Notes under the pieces: generated by a model
What the model was told of the DNA's origin: nothing
The model's input: only the letters and a program-made list of their open reading frames with translations
The model's database searches: none
Shown: positions 25,997 to 35,179 of the stretch, piece by piece
How positions within the stretch are numbered: position 1 is the first letter of the stretch
Layout of the letters: every line of letters begins with the position of its first letter
NCBI RefSeq assembly: GCF_030127145.1
Contig: NZ_CP126159.1
Span: 310,001-374,000, forward strand
Direction: 5' to 3'
Length of the DNA: 64,000 nucleotides
DNA from: Halobaculum halobium
Lineage (GTDB): Archaea > Halobacteriota > Halobacteria > Halobacteriales > Haloferacaceae
Translations under genes and position numbers: made by a program

Positions 25997-26685
25997 TGTG
26001 AGGCGACTAATCCTGTCGCCAGGAGTGCCGACCCGCCGCTGACTGCCCAGCCCGTCCACACCAGGGCGGTCCGCGTCGCAGTAGGCGACGTGGCGGCGAT
26101 AGCGACGGACAGGCTGAGGTCCATGACGACGACGACGAGCGCGCCGACGAGATCGAACACGAGGTCCAAGGCCGTGTCGCGCCAGCCGTAGTGGACCAAC
26201 ACCGGTTCGATATCGAGCCACTCGGCGATATCCCGAGCGAACAGTTCGCCGAGTTCCCAGAACACGCCGAGGGCGAGCACGAACCCGACCGTTGCGCCTG
26301 CAAGGGCGACGCTCGTGAGGCCGAGACCGACTGGCGGGCGTGAGATAACGACCAGCCCGCTGTACACTATCGAGGCTGCCAGCGCCGCCGAGACGGTGTG
26401 CGTGAGGTGATCCCACCACCAGACGGTGTCGTACCAGCCGAGCATCCCGACGACGTGCAGGAACCCTGCCAGCGCGACCCACAGCAACAGTTCCGAGGAG
26501 CCGGCGACCGCCTCCGCGACTGCCGGGGGCCCGGTTACTGACAGTCCGAACGGAAACAGCGCGACCGTCAGCGCGAACGCCGCGTTGAACGCGGCGGCCG
26601 CGTCACCGCGTCGGACTGCGAGGACGCCGCCGGCAGCGATCCCGATCTGCAGGGAGACGGCACCGAGGTGGACCGCATCGTGCAT
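25975..26685 (-). CDS. Polytopic membrane protein of DUF2238-like type
   Basis: 236 residues with about seven helices. It has WYDTVWWWDHLTHTVSAALAA, an Asp-His-x2-His motif in a helix, ELGELF, and GWRDTALDLVFDLVGALVV, a pattern like the YjdF/DUF2238 family of inner-membrane proteins. The conserved Asp, His and Glu could form a metal or proton site. Its function is not known. It lies 2 bp downstream of the membrane-hydrolase-like gene on the same strand. Confidence 0.75.
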   Translation of the reverse strand: MHDAVHLGAVSLQIGIAAGGVLAVRRGDAAAAFNAAFALTVALFPFGLSVTGPPAVAEAVAGSSELLLWVALAGFLHVVGMLGWYDTVWWWDHLTHTVSAALAASIVYSGLVVISRPPVGLGLTSVALAGATVGFVLALGVFWELGELFARDIAEWLDIEPVLVHYGWRDTALDLVFDLVGALVVVVMDLSLSVAIAATSPTATRTALVWTGWAVSGGSALLATGLVASHYTSESR

Positions 26686-26687
26686 AG

Positions 26688-27380
26688 CTACCGGCCATTT
26701 CGTGCGACACGACCGCTGCGATCGCCGCGCGAACTCGCCTGCGTGTCGCGTCCGCCATCGTCCGTCTCAGTCGCCGCGTGCGGTCGGTAGCGCGCGGGAA
26801 GCGCGGACACGATGTCCGCCGGGAGCGCGGGGACGATCAGCTCGACGAGTCGCGGGAGGATCCGTCGGACGACGGTGTAGACGGCCGCGATTGTGAGCGC
26901 GCCGGCGACGACGAACTGCAGCGGTCCGTCGACGACGCCCCACAGTCCGGCCGCGAGCGTCGCCGACAGCAGCAGGTCTTCGGGCGCGCCGTCGTACCGG
27001 ATCCATCGACGGGGCGCGATCCAGCGCCCGTTGAAGTGGTCGTACACTGCGCGGTCTGCCGTCGCGCGCCAGGGTCGCAGCTCCAACCCGCCGCCGAACA
27101 CGTCGGCGACGCTGTGTGCGGCCGCGCCGACGAGTCCGGCGGCGATCACGGCGCTCGCGACCGTGTCGAAAAAGAAGGCCGACGGGACGGCGACGGCTGT
27201 GGCCGCCGAGTAGTACACCGGGAAGTGGAGCGTGCGGCGATGTCCCACGTACAGGTCCAGATCCGGGAGGGCACCGCCCACCAGTCCCGCCGCGAGCACG
27301 AGCGCGGCCGCCTCAGGCGCGACTGCCGCCAGCGGGACCGCAAGGGCGGCTCCAGCAAGCGCGTGGGTGGGGAGCATCAT
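26688..27380 (-). CDS. YdjM/DUF457-type membrane-bound metal-dependent hydrolase
   Basis: 230 residues from the first of two adjacent ATGs (27380 or 27377); the longer frame to 27542 is polar and runs over the CBS gene, so is rejected. It starts MLPTHALAGAALAVPLA and has GGALPDLDLYVGHRRTLHFPV, the DxD...HRR-x2-H motif of LexA-binding inner-membrane hydrolases (DUF457), then HSVADVFGGG. Several helices. The biochemical substrate is unknown. It shares an operon with the DUF2238-like gene. Confidence 0.85.
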   Translation of the reverse strand: MMLPTHALAGAALAVPLAAVAPEAAALVLAAGLVGGALPDLDLYVGHRRTLHFPVYYSAATAVAVPSAFFFDTVASAVIAAGLVGAAAHSVADVFGGGLELRPWRATADRAVYDHFNGRWIAPRRWIRYDGAPEDLLLSATLAAGLWGVVDGPLQFVVAGALTIAAVYTVVRRILPRLVELIVPALPADIVSALPARYRPHAATETDDGGRDTQASSRGDRSGRVARNGR

Positions 27381-27465
27381 GGCTGTGCCGGGGCCGACGG
27401 GGCCCACGCGTTTGAACGTGCCGCGTGATTCGCTGACACGTCTCGTTGTCTCGGTGCCTCGTCGC

Positions 27466-27888
27466 TCAGTACGGTGGGATCGCCGACTGGACGGCTCTCG
27501 CGAGGTCGTGCTGTTCGGTAGTGAGCAGCACGTGAAGGTCATCGAGAGTGATGATCCCCGCGAGCGCGCCGTCGTCGTCGACGACCGGCATCCGCCGGAC
27601 GCGGGCGTCGGCGAACTCGTCGCACAGTTCGAAGACGCCGATATCGGACGGAACTGTGCTCAGTTCGTCAGTCATGACGTCGGCAGCAGTTCGTGTTTGT
27701 GGATCCGCGCTCTCGGCGACGACGCCGAGTGCGAGGTCTCGGTCGGTGACGATTCCGATCGGGCGTCCGTCCTCGGTGATGACGACGCTGCCGACTTGTT
27801 CGTCGCGCATCTTGGCGGCAAGCTCGCCGGCTTGTGTGTCCGTCCGGGCGGTGACGACATCGGTTCGCATCAGATCTGAGACAGTCAT
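27466..27888 (-). CDS. Two-CBS-domain protein
   Basis: 140 residues from ATG 27888; the longer frame to 28047 crosses the divergent promoter and is rejected. Two CBS motifs (about 4-58 and 70-125), with VSDLMRTDVVTA, GSVVITEDGRPIGIVTDRDL and RRMPVVDDDGALAGIITLDD. It would bind an adenosyl ligand and regulate an unidentified partner. It resembles the CBS protein at 15136 in size and layout. It is divergent from the hydrolase operon. Confidence 0.9.
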   Translation of the reverse strand: MTVSDLMRTDVVTARTDTQAGELAAKMRDEQVGSVVITEDGRPIGIVTDRDLALGVVAESADPQTRTAADVMTDELSTVPSDIGVFELCDEFADARVRRMPVVDDDGALAGIITLDDLHVLLTTEQHDLARAVQSAIPPY

Positions 27889-28037
27889 TCTCCCACATAA
27901 CCGATCGACCCGCTGGAAGGTATATCGGACAAGTGGTTCTCGACATTTGACAATTGTATAACACTCTTTCTCCGTGATAGTATAAACTCCCGCATACGTC
28001 CGGCACCATTTGTACACAGTTCCTCCTGCAAGTAGTG

Positions 28038-28928
28038 ATGATGTCAACGGTTGCTACGCCCGCTGACGACTCACAGTCTGAGCCGCACGAAGCGAGTGTT
28101 GCTCGCGCCGCAGACGGGCGGCCAATATCGTACACCGAGTACGGTCGACCGGACGGCGCCCCTGTCGTCTTCTTACATGGAACCCCCGGGTCGCGACTGC
28201 TAGGGAAACTCCTCGACCGCCCCGCTCGGAAGCGCGGAGTTCGAGTCCTCGCCCCGGACAGACCGGGATACGGGCGCTCCCCGTCGTGGCCGGACCGGTC
28301 GATCCGCGACGCCGCCGAGTTCGTCACCCCGGTACTCGACGACGCCGGCGTGGAAACGGCTGACATCGTCGGGTTCTCCGGGGGTGGGCCGTATGCCCTC
28401 GCGACGGCTGCTGATCGACCTGATCGGATAGAGCATGTCGACGTGATCGCCGGAGCCACCCCGCCGTCTGCCGACGGCAACATGCCCGCGGTACAGCGAC
28501 TTGTGACCCGGCTTGCCACGAGTGCGCCGTCGGTCCTTGGCGGATTGTTTCGGGGCCAGGCGTGGCTCGCAGAGCGGCTGGACCCGTCGTTCGTCGTCGA
28601 TCAGTACACCAGCGCCGAGGTCGACGATCCGATTTCCGAAGACGTGGCAGCGATCGTTCGTGCGGATTTCGTTGAGGCGCTCGCGGAGCGACGGGGCGGT
28701 GCCGTCACCGAGTTCCGTACTACCGCAACGGATTGGGACGTCGACTTTGCCTCGATCACTCCGAGTGTGGGCCTGTGGTACGGTGATACGGACACGAACG
28801 TTCCGATCGACGGGGCGCACTGGCTCGAACGGGAACTACCGACCGCACAGTTGCACGTGCTCCAAGGCGCCGACCACATCCGAACACTGACCAGAAGCAT
28901 CCCCGAGGTGTGCGGGGGAGATCGATGA
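28038..28928 (+). CDS. Alpha/beta hydrolase
   Basis: 296 residues. Start could be GTG 28035 or the ATGs at 28038 and 28041. It has the oxyanion motif FLHGTPGS, nucleophile Ser in VGFSGGGPYA, Asp in LWYGDTDTNVP, and His in GADHI, a complete catalytic triad of an alpha/beta-fold esterase or haloperoxidase-like hydrolase. The substrate is unknown. The stop overlaps the CPBP protease ATG (ATGA), so the two are translationally coupled. Confidence 0.9.
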   Translation: MMSTVATPADDSQSEPHEASVARAADGRPISYTEYGRPDGAPVVFLHGTPGSRLLGKLLDRPARKRGVRVLAPDRPGYGRSPSWPDRSIRDAAEFVTPVLDDAGVETADIVGFSGGGPYALATAADRPDRIEHVDVIAGATPPSADGNMPAVQRLVTRLATSAPSVLGGLFRGQAWLAERLDPSFVVDQYTSAEVDDPISEDVAAIVRADFVEALAERRGGAVTEFRTTATDWDVDFASITPSVGLWYGDTDTNVPIDGAHWLERELPTAQLHVLQGADHIRTLTRSIPEVCGGDR

Positions 28929-29647
28929 CCGAGGCAACTGGGATCGATCAACTAATGAGGCGAGTCCGCATCCGAGACTCGCCGGGTGACCGTCTCGGAA
29001 CCGTTCTGACGATCACGCTCCTTCCTGTTCCGATCGTGTCTGCGTTGTACGCTTCTCATCGCCTGCTCGCAGGTACGCCGGAGGCTGGCGGTTCGGGGGC
29101 CCTGTCATACCTCATTTACGGCTGTGTCAACCTCCTTGTGGTCGCGATCCTGTACGTGATACTGACACCAAAACGGCGCGAGTCGGTGTTCGTATTTCAC
29201 CGACCGTCTGCGGGGGAAGTCGCTGGGTCCCTCGGTGCGTTCCTGGCGGGGTTGGGCGTGTATCAGGTGACTGCTCGAGTGAATGCGGTACTCGGTGTCC
29301 AGATGTCTGGGTTCTCCTACTCGTTGAACGATCCCATGACGGTATTCGCGGTCGTCGCTGGCGCGGTCGTGCTGGCGCCGGTGACCGAAGAGATCCTGTA
29401 TCGAGGACTCGTGCTTGGAGCCCTCACCGACCGCGGGATCGGATCTGTGAGCGCGACGGTTGTCATGACTGCCCTGTTCGCCGTCATTCATCTGCCGAAC
29501 TTCGGTGTCGGTGGGACGATCTTCATTTCAGCGTGGGGGATCCTCCCGGCGATCCTTCGGATCCGCTATGAGAATCTCGTGGGAGCAGTGGTGATGCACG
29601 TACTGAACAACCTGTTCGCATACGTGATCGTCGTCAAACTCGGATGA
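28925..29647 (+). CDS. CPBP-family intramembrane metalloprotease
   Basis: 240 residues. About seven or eight helices with the three CPBP (Rce1/Abi) motifs: TEEILYRGL (EE-x3-R), FAVIHLPNF (F-x3-H) and HVLNNLFAYV (H-x3-N). These coordinate a metal for proteolysis inside the membrane. Bacterial relatives process prenylated peptides or give self-immunity to bacteriocins; the role in haloarchaea is unknown. It is coupled to the hydrolase and followed by a Bat-like regulator. Confidence 0.9.
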   Translation: MTEATGIDQLMRRVRIRDSPGDRLGTVLTITLLPVPIVSALYASHRLLAGTPEAGGSGALSYLIYGCVNLLVVAILYVILTPKRRESVFVFHRPSAGEVAGSLGAFLAGLGVYQVTARVNAVLGVQMSGFSYSLNDPMTVFAVVAGAVVLAPVTEEILYRGLVLGALTDRGIGSVSATVVMTALFAVIHLPNFGVGGTIFISAWGILPAILRIRYENLVGAVVMHVLNNLFAYVIVVKLG

Positions 29648-29713
29648 GCGCCCATCGTCGTGCTCGGAGGAACGATTGATATGCGGGTCGGCCGACACCG
29701 ATTCACGGACAGT

Positions 29714-30367
29714 ATGAAACGAATCCGGTTCTCCGTGACCTACCCCGATCGTCTCGTCCACCCGTTTCACCGGCGGATCATCGACGGTGGACCTCTCTCG
29801 CGGGCCGAGCTGTTGATGTGGAGTCCGACCGCGGACGCGACGACACTGTTCTGGTGTGACGGTGGAAAGAACGCCACGGCCGCGGCCGTCGCGGGGATCG
29901 ACTCCCTCCTCGATACCCACTTCGTTGAGAGCGCTGACGGGACCTACGCGTTTCTTCGACAAGACTCATACGAGTTCCCGGCGGTACTTCTCGACGCGAT
30001 CGCAGCCGCGCGAGTCATTTTTTTAACCCCCGTCGTCTTTCTTGACTCCGGTAACATTCGATTCGACGCAGTCGGGGAGTCAACTGCCCTCAGCGAGTTT
30101 CACGACCGACTCTCTACCCACGGGGATCTCGCGATCGAGTTGGTCCAGGAGTTCGAGCGGCAGACCCGTTCCTCGCGCATCACCGATCGCCAGGATTCAG
30201 CGTTAGAGGCCGCCGTCTCGGTGGGGTATTACGAAGTTCCCCGGGATGGAACGATCGCCGACATCGCAGCGGTACTCGACTGCTCGACAAGCACCGCAGG
30301 CGAACTCGTTCGAAAGGCCGAGGCGTCCGTGATCCGCGGGTATGTCGGAACGACCGGGGATCAGTGA
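29714..30367 (+). CDS. Bat-like HTH_10 transcription regulator
   Basis: 217 residues from ATG 29714 (an in-frame ATG exists at 29681). The N-terminal 150 residues form the bacterioopsin-activator-associated region (MKRIRFSVTYPDRLVHPFHR start), and the C-terminal segment EAAVSVGYYEVPRDGTIADI followed by AAVLDCSTSTAGELVRKAEA is the HTH_10 DNA-binding motif. It probably senses a ligand and controls nearby or distant genes. An unusual run of seven T (30018-30024) lies inside the coding part. It is 67 bp after the CPBP gene. Confidence 0.87.
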   Translation: MKRIRFSVTYPDRLVHPFHRRIIDGGPLSRAELLMWSPTADATTLFWCDGGKNATAAAVAGIDSLLDTHFVESADGTYAFLRQDSYEFPAVLLDAIAAARVIFLTPVVFLDSGNIRFDAVGESTALSEFHDRLSTHGDLAIELVQEFERQTRSSRITDRQDSALEAAVSVGYYEVPRDGTIADIAAVLDCSTSTAGELVRKAEASVIRGYVGTTGDQ

Positions 30368-30413
30368 CGGGGAGTCGAGGGCAGTTGCGGGAACCCGGAC
30401 CGAATTGAGAGTA

Positions 30414-30463
30414 CCATGAGTTATATTCGATTCGAGATATATTATGAATCTACGTACTCATGG
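30414..30463. promoter_or_regulatory. Promoter flanked by an inverted repeat
   Basis: TATA-like sequences (TTATATTC at 30421-30428, GATATATTAT at 30436-30445) lie between the inverted repeat CCATGAGT (30414-30421) and ACTCATGG (30456-30463). The second arm contains the ATG of the MetE-like gene. The layout suggests control of that promoter, although 8-bp arms can occur by chance. Confidence 0.4.
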
Positions 30464-31614
30464 CAGCTACCGAAAATCGAATCCGGACGACACACGTCGG
30501 AAGCCTCCCGCGACCGCCCGAACTACTGGATCTCCTTACGGCCCGGCAAGACGGCAAAGCGGTCGACGACGAGGAATGGGACGAGACCGTCGCGGACGCG
30601 ACGCGCGACGTGGTCAGGCGGCAGGCAGAAGCGGGCATCGACGTTGTTAACAACGGCGAGCAGTCGCGGGTCTCGTTCAACTGGTACGTCGCAGATCGGC
30701 TCAGCGGGATCGAGGGGAAGCAAGAACAGGAGCTGTGGGCTGACCTCCAGGCGTTCCCCGAGTACGCCGCGGAGACGTTCAAGACGGACGTCATCGATCT
30801 TTCGATGCACCCCGTCGTCACCGACCCGGTCGAGTACACGGGCCGCGAAGAGGCCGAAGCCGAGATCGCGGGATTTCGGGAGGCGGTCGACGCCGTCGGC
30901 GCCGACTTCGACGAAACGTTCATGACCGCCGCGTCGCCGAGCGTCGTCACCGCCACGCACGTCAACGAGCACTACGACTCCTACGACGAGTACCTTTTCG
31001 CCGTCGCCGACGCGATGGCTGAAGAGTATGAGCTCGTCGCCGACGCGGGGCTGACGCTGCAGATCGACGCGCCGGAGTTACTCACGGTCGGTCACACCGC
31101 GGCGTACGCCGACGCTCCCTTAACGGAGATCAAAGCGGCGACGCGCCTGCACGTGCAAGCGATAAACGAGGCACTGTCGAACGTCCCCGCCGATCAGGTC
31201 CGCCTGCACACCTGCTGGGGGAGCTACGAGGGACCCCACCACCTCGACGCGGACCTCGTCGAGTTGCTCCCCGAGATCTACGAGGCCGATATTTCCGGGC
31301 TCAGCGTCGAGCAGGCGAACCCGCGCCACCAGCACGAGTACCGCGCGTTCGCCGAACAGCCGGTGCCCGACGGCTGGACGCTGATCCCGGGCGTCGTCGA
31401 CGTGAAGACGAACGTCATCGACCATCCGGAGACGATCGCCGACCGGCTGGAACGCGTCGCCGACGCGGTCGACGACTCGACGCCGCTGGTCGCCGCTCCT
31501 GACTGCGGCTTCGGCACGCAGGCCGGGCTCGGCATGGTCGACCCGGAGATCGCGTGGGCGAAACTCGAGGCGCTCGACGAGGGCGCCGCAATCGCCACCG
31601 ACCGGCTGTCCTGA
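30460..31614 (+). CDS. MetE-C-like cobalamin-independent methionine synthase family protein
   Basis: 384 residues, the length of the catalytic half of MetE only. It has the zinc site of the family: His 250 and Cys 252 in LHTCWG, Glu 284 in VEQANPR, and Cys 349 in PDCGFGT, and the N-terminus RTTHVGSLPRPPEL. It should transfer a methyl group to homocysteine or another thiol; the methyl donor may be a corrinoid protein or folate, which cannot be told. Related short archaeal and YxjG-type proteins exist. It stands alone behind a TATA-rich promoter. Confidence 0.85.
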   Translation: MAATENRIRTTHVGSLPRPPELLDLLTARQDGKAVDDEEWDETVADATRDVVRRQAEAGIDVVNNGEQSRVSFNWYVADRLSGIEGKQEQELWADLQAFPEYAAETFKTDVIDLSMHPVVTDPVEYTGREEAEAEIAGFREAVDAVGADFDETFMTAASPSVVTATHVNEHYDSYDEYLFAVADAMAEEYELVADAGLTLQIDAPELLTVGHTAAYADAPLTEIKAATRLHVQAINEALSNVPADQVRLHTCWGSYEGPHHLDADLVELLPEIYEADISGLSVEQANPRHQHEYRAFAEQPVPDGWTLIPGVVDVKTNVIDHPETIADRLERVADAVDDSTPLVAAPDCGFGTQAGLGMVDPEIAWAKLEALDEGAAIATDRLS

Positions 31615-31683
31615 CGTCACCTCGCGTGCAAGGCGAGCGCCAACCGGCGATAGCTGTAAGTCGTCTCCCGGTCACCGTCGGAC

Positions 31684-33117
31684 GTGACTGATCCGGTCGT
31701 TATCGTCGGCGGCGACGCGGCGGGGTTGAGCGCGGCGAGTAAACTCTCTCGGGATGACCCCGATCGCGAGGTGATCGTGTTCGAGCGCGGCAGATGGGTG
31801 TCGTACGCCCACTGCGGCGAGCCGTACTTCGTCAAAGGCGAGGTTGACACGCTCGACGACCTGCTGTCGTTGTCGCCAGCGGAGATCGACGAGCGGGGGA
31901 TCGACCTCCGACGCGAACACGAGGTCGTTAGTGTCGACACCGAAACCCGGACGGTCACCGTTGAGGGTCCCGACAGCGCGTTCGACCAGCCCTACGGCGA
32001 GTTGGTCGTCGCGACGGGTGCGCGCGCCCGGACTGCTCCGATCGCTGGGAGCGAATTAACCGGGGCGTTCACGATCCACGGGCTGGACTCGGCGGCGGCC
32101 GTGCGCGCCCTCCTGACCCAGCCTGCGGAGTTCGCCGTTGACGACCTCGGCGGCGGCGACTACGTCGATAAAGCGGAGCTCAAACGGTACGGCGCGATGG
32201 AGCCGCCCGAGACCGCCGCGATCGTCGGCGGCGGGTATGTCGGCGTCGAGATGGCAGAAGCGCTCGACGCCTGGGACGTCGACGTGCATCTGTTCCAACG
32301 CTCGGCGCTGCCAGTCCCGACGTTCGGCGAAGCCGTGGGGGAGACGGTCGTCGACCACCTCCGGGAGCGAGGCGTCGATCTTCATCTCGGCGCCGAGGTC
32401 GACGAGTTGCTCGGCGAGGATGGACGGGTCGCCGGCGTTCGCTGCGGCGACGGATCGACTCTCGACGCGGATCTTGCGGTCGTGGGGGTCGGTGTCGTGC
32501 CGAACGTCGAGATCGTCGATGACACGCCAGTCGAACTGGGCGAGATGGGCGCGATCGCCGTCGACGAATACGGCGAGACCGCCGTCGAGGGCGTGTACGC
32601 CGCCGGCGACTGTGCCGAGGACCGCCACGTCGTCACGGGTGAACCCACGTGGGTGCCGCTCGGGCTGACGGCGAACCGCGCCGGCCGGGCGATCGGCCAA
32701 ACGCTGGCCGGGACACCGACAGAAACCGGCGGAATCGCGGGCACGGCCGTGGTCAAGGCGTTCGATGAGGAGTGTGGCCGGACTGGGTTCGTCGACGCCG
32801 ACGAGGCTCGTGAGGCCGGGTTCGATCCAATCTCACGGACGATCACTGCGGGGTCGCGCTCAGGGTACTACCCCGGGAGCGAGGAGACGACCGTCACGCT
32901 CGTTGCCGACCGGGACAGCGAGCGGCTCATCGGGGGGTCGATCGTCGGAACAGACCGAGCGGCGGTCCGCATCGACACCGTCGCGACTGCCCTAGAGGGC
33001 GGACTCACCATCGACGAGGTCGAACGACTGGACCTGGCGTACGCGCCGCCGTTCAGTCCCGTCTGGGACCCGGTCCTCGTCGCGGCGAAGGTGCTGAACG
33101 GCGCGATAGAGAACTGA
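31684..33117 (+). CDS. FAD-dependent CoA-disulfide-reductase/NADH-oxidase-like protein
   Basis: 477 residues, GTG start. Pyridine-nucleotide-disulfide oxidoreductase fold: FAD site (VIVGGDAAGLSAAS), NAD site (IVGGGYVGVEMAE), second FAD motif (VYAAGDCAED), and a C-terminal dimer domain. The single active-site Cys 44 in YAHCGEPYF is that of CoA disulfide reductases and NADH oxidases. It would reduce CoA disulfide, polysulfide or oxygen with NAD(P)H in the cytoplasm. The convergent neighbour is a globin. Confidence 0.9.
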   Translation: MTDPVVIVGGDAAGLSAASKLSRDDPDREVIVFERGRWVSYAHCGEPYFVKGEVDTLDDLLSLSPAEIDERGIDLRREHEVVSVDTETRTVTVEGPDSAFDQPYGELVVATGARARTAPIAGSELTGAFTIHGLDSAAAVRALLTQPAEFAVDDLGGGDYVDKAELKRYGAMEPPETAAIVGGGYVGVEMAEALDAWDVDVHLFQRSALPVPTFGEAVGETVVDHLRERGVDLHLGAEVDELLGEDGRVAGVRCGDGSTLDADLAVVGVGVVPNVEIVDDTPVELGEMGAIAVDEYGETAVEGVYAAGDCAEDRHVVTGEPTWVPLGLTANRAGRAIGQTLAGTPTETGGIAGTAVVKAFDEECGRTGFVDADEAREAGFDPISRTITAGSRSGYYPGSEETTVTLVADRDSERLIGGSIVGTDRAAVRIDTVATALEGGLTIDEVERLDLAYAPPFSPVWDPVLVAAKVLNGAIEN

Positions 33118-33126
33118 CCTCTCGAT

Positions 33127-33504
33127 CTACTCGTCTCCGTTTTCCCCCGCCAATAGATCCGCCTCGTAGGCGGCGACCGCCTCGACGACGGCGTCGGCGT
33201 CCGCTTCATCGACGTCGAACGCGTCTAGGCTCTCGTACAGCAGGTCCACGGCTCGTTGAATACGCTCTGCGGTGAAGGGGACGTGGAGGTGGGCCTCTCG
33301 GACGGGCGCTGCGTCGTACGTCTCTGGCCCCCCCGCCGCCTCACACAGGAAGTCTGTCTGCGTCTCCCGGAGCCGCTCCATGTCGGCGTCCTCGAACAAC
33401 GGGCCCAACTCCTCATCGGCTTCGAGCCTGTCGTAGAACTCGTCCACCACTGCTCGGATCCCCTCGTGGCCACCGAGACGGTCGTACAGCGTGTCGCTCG
33501 CCAT
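33127..33504 (-). CDS. Truncated haemoglobin
   Basis: 125 residues from ATG 33504; the longer frame to 33600 is Arg-rich and rejected. It starts TLYDRLGGHEGIRAVVDEFYDRL, the trHb opening with B10 Tyr 24 in FYDR, and has REAHLHVPF with proximal His 72. The protein would bind oxygen or NO through heme. The glycerate kinase gene runs in the same direction 93 bp upstream; there is no clear functional link. Confidence 0.9.
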   Translation of the reverse strand: MASDTLYDRLGGHEGIRAVVDEFYDRLEADEELGPLFEDADMERLRETQTDFLCEAAGGPETYDAAPVREAHLHVPFTAERIQRAVDLLYESLDAFDVDEADADAVVEAVAAYEADLLAGENGDE

Positions 33505-33596
33505 GGATACGTGGTCGACGTTGACCGGAAAATGCGTTCCGCTCGACCGACCCCGTCGCGCCGGCCGGGGGACGGCGAGGGCGCGCCGACAGCGAC

Positions 33597-35075
33597 TCAC
33601 TCCTCGACGACGAGGACACGGAAGTCGTTGACGTTCGTCCCGGTCGCCCCGGTTTGGACCACCGCGTCCCGCTCGCGCAACGCGGGGAGCGCGTCGTTGT
33701 CGTCGAGCGCGGTCCGCGCAGCCGCCGCGTCAGCCGCGTCCGCGATCGTCTGCGGCGTCACGAGCGCGCCCGCGGCGTCGGTGCTGCCGTCGTGCCCGTC
33801 CGTGTCCGCCGCGAGAAACGCCACCGGTCGCTCCGCGACCGGCGACTCGGGGCGTGCGAACTCGAGCCCGGCGGCGAGGGCGCACTCGAGGTTCGGGCCC
33901 CCAGAGCCGTCGCCATCGACGGTCACCGTCGTCTCCCCGCCCGAGAGGACGACCGCCGGCGGCTCGACCGGGTTTCCAGAGTCGGCGACCTCCTCGGCAA
34001 TCGCGGCGTGTGTCACACCCGCCGCTCGGGCTTCTCCCCGGATCCGACTCGACAGCACAAGCGGGTCGTACCCCAGGTCCGCAGCGGCCGCCGCGGCCGC
34101 ATCCAGCGCGGTCGCCGCGTTGGCGAGGACGTGCGTCTCGACCCGATCGAAGACAGTCGCGTCGGCGGTCGGCGTCTCCGTTTTTGTGCCGTCTGCGCCT
34201 CGCCGTAGGTGGCGGTCCACCGCCGCCGGGGCGTCGATTCCGTACCGGTCGAGCACGGCGAGCGCCTCCGCGTACGTCGAGTCGTCGGGTGCGGTCGGGC
34301 CGCTGCCTATCACGCTCAGATCGTCACCGACCACGTCGCTGAAGGCGATCCCAACGACCGTCGCGGGCGCGGCCGCCGCCGCGAGCCGGCCGCCTTTCAC
34401 TTGCGAGAGGTGCTTGCGGACGGCGTTGATCTCGTCGATGTCGGCGCCAGCGCGCAACAGCGCATCCGTCGTCTCGCGCAGCGCCGCCAGCCCGACGGAC
34501 TCGGCGGGCGCCGCGAATAGCGCGCTCGCGCCGCCGGTGACCAGCGCGAGCACGAGCGTGTTCTCGTCCGCCGAGCGGGCCAACTCTACCGCGCGGGCGG
34601 TGCCCTCGACGCCAGTGCTCGTGGGGACGGGATGACCGCCGACGACTCGGTCGATCTGCGAATTGTCGACGTCGGCTCCCGGGCGGGGGTCGCCGCCTTC
34701 GGACGACGCCTCGTCTTCCTCTGGTGAATCTCCGTCGACCGCGTCGACGACGATCACCCCCTCGTCGATCCGCGCGCCCAGCTGCTCCTCCAGCGCGGTG
34801 GCGGCGCCGTCGGCCGCCTTGCCGCCGCCGACCACGACGAGTCGGTCGTACGCGTCCAGGTCGTACGCGCCGTCGCCGACGCAGAGCACGCTCGCGTCGA
34901 CCGAGACGAGCTTGGCGACGACTGTCGCGGGGAGCGCCGCCTCGATGGCTGCAGTTACACAGGCTATCGCGGTTCGTTCTGCGTCTGTCGGGGACGCCCC
35001 GCCGAGGTCGTCGGCGGTCGGAACCGACGACTGCTCGTCGTTCGCCATACCGGATCCAGTCACCGAGTCGGTCAT
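33597..35075 (-). CDS. Glycerate 2-kinase, DUF4147/MOFRL family
   Basis: 492 residues from ATG 35075; an ATG at 35138 is also open. It has VVGGGKAADG, GGHPVPT, LALVTGGASALFAAP, VKGGRLAAAA and the MOFRL end with LSGGETTVTVDGDGSGGPN and FLAADTDGHDG. This family phosphorylates glycerate with ATP, making 2-phosphoglycerate in haloarchaea. A Glu/Asp/Ser-rich insertion of about 25 residues sits before the GGHPVPT motif, unlike the bacterial family. The C-terminus is near the globin gene. Confidence 0.9.
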   Translation of the reverse strand: MTDSVTGSGMANDEQSSVPTADDLGGASPTDAERTAIACVTAAIEAALPATVVAKLVSVDASVLCVGDGAYDLDAYDRLVVVGGGKAADGAATALEEQLGARIDEGVIVVDAVDGDSPEEDEASSEGGDPRPGADVDNSQIDRVVGGHPVPTSTGVEGTARAVELARSADENTLVLALVTGGASALFAAPAESVGLAALRETTDALLRAGADIDEINAVRKHLSQVKGGRLAAAAAPATVVGIAFSDVVGDDLSVIGSGPTAPDDSTYAEALAVLDRYGIDAPAAVDRHLRRGADGTKTETPTADATVFDRVETHVLANAATALDAAAAAAADLGYDPLVLSSRIRGEARAAGVTHAAIAEEVADSGNPVEPPAVVLSGGETTVTVDGDGSGGPNLECALAAGLEFARPESPVAERPVAFLAADTDGHDGSTDAAGALVTPQTIADAADAAAARTALDDNDALPALRERDAVVQTGATGTNVNDFRVLVVEE

Positions 35076-35179
35076 AATTGCACCGGCGTGGCTCCCGCTC
35101 TCTGTGAACCGCTCCACTCGCAGCCCGGATCCTGGCATCGGTGATCGGCCGACCGCCGAAGGCCTGACAACTCCGGTCG

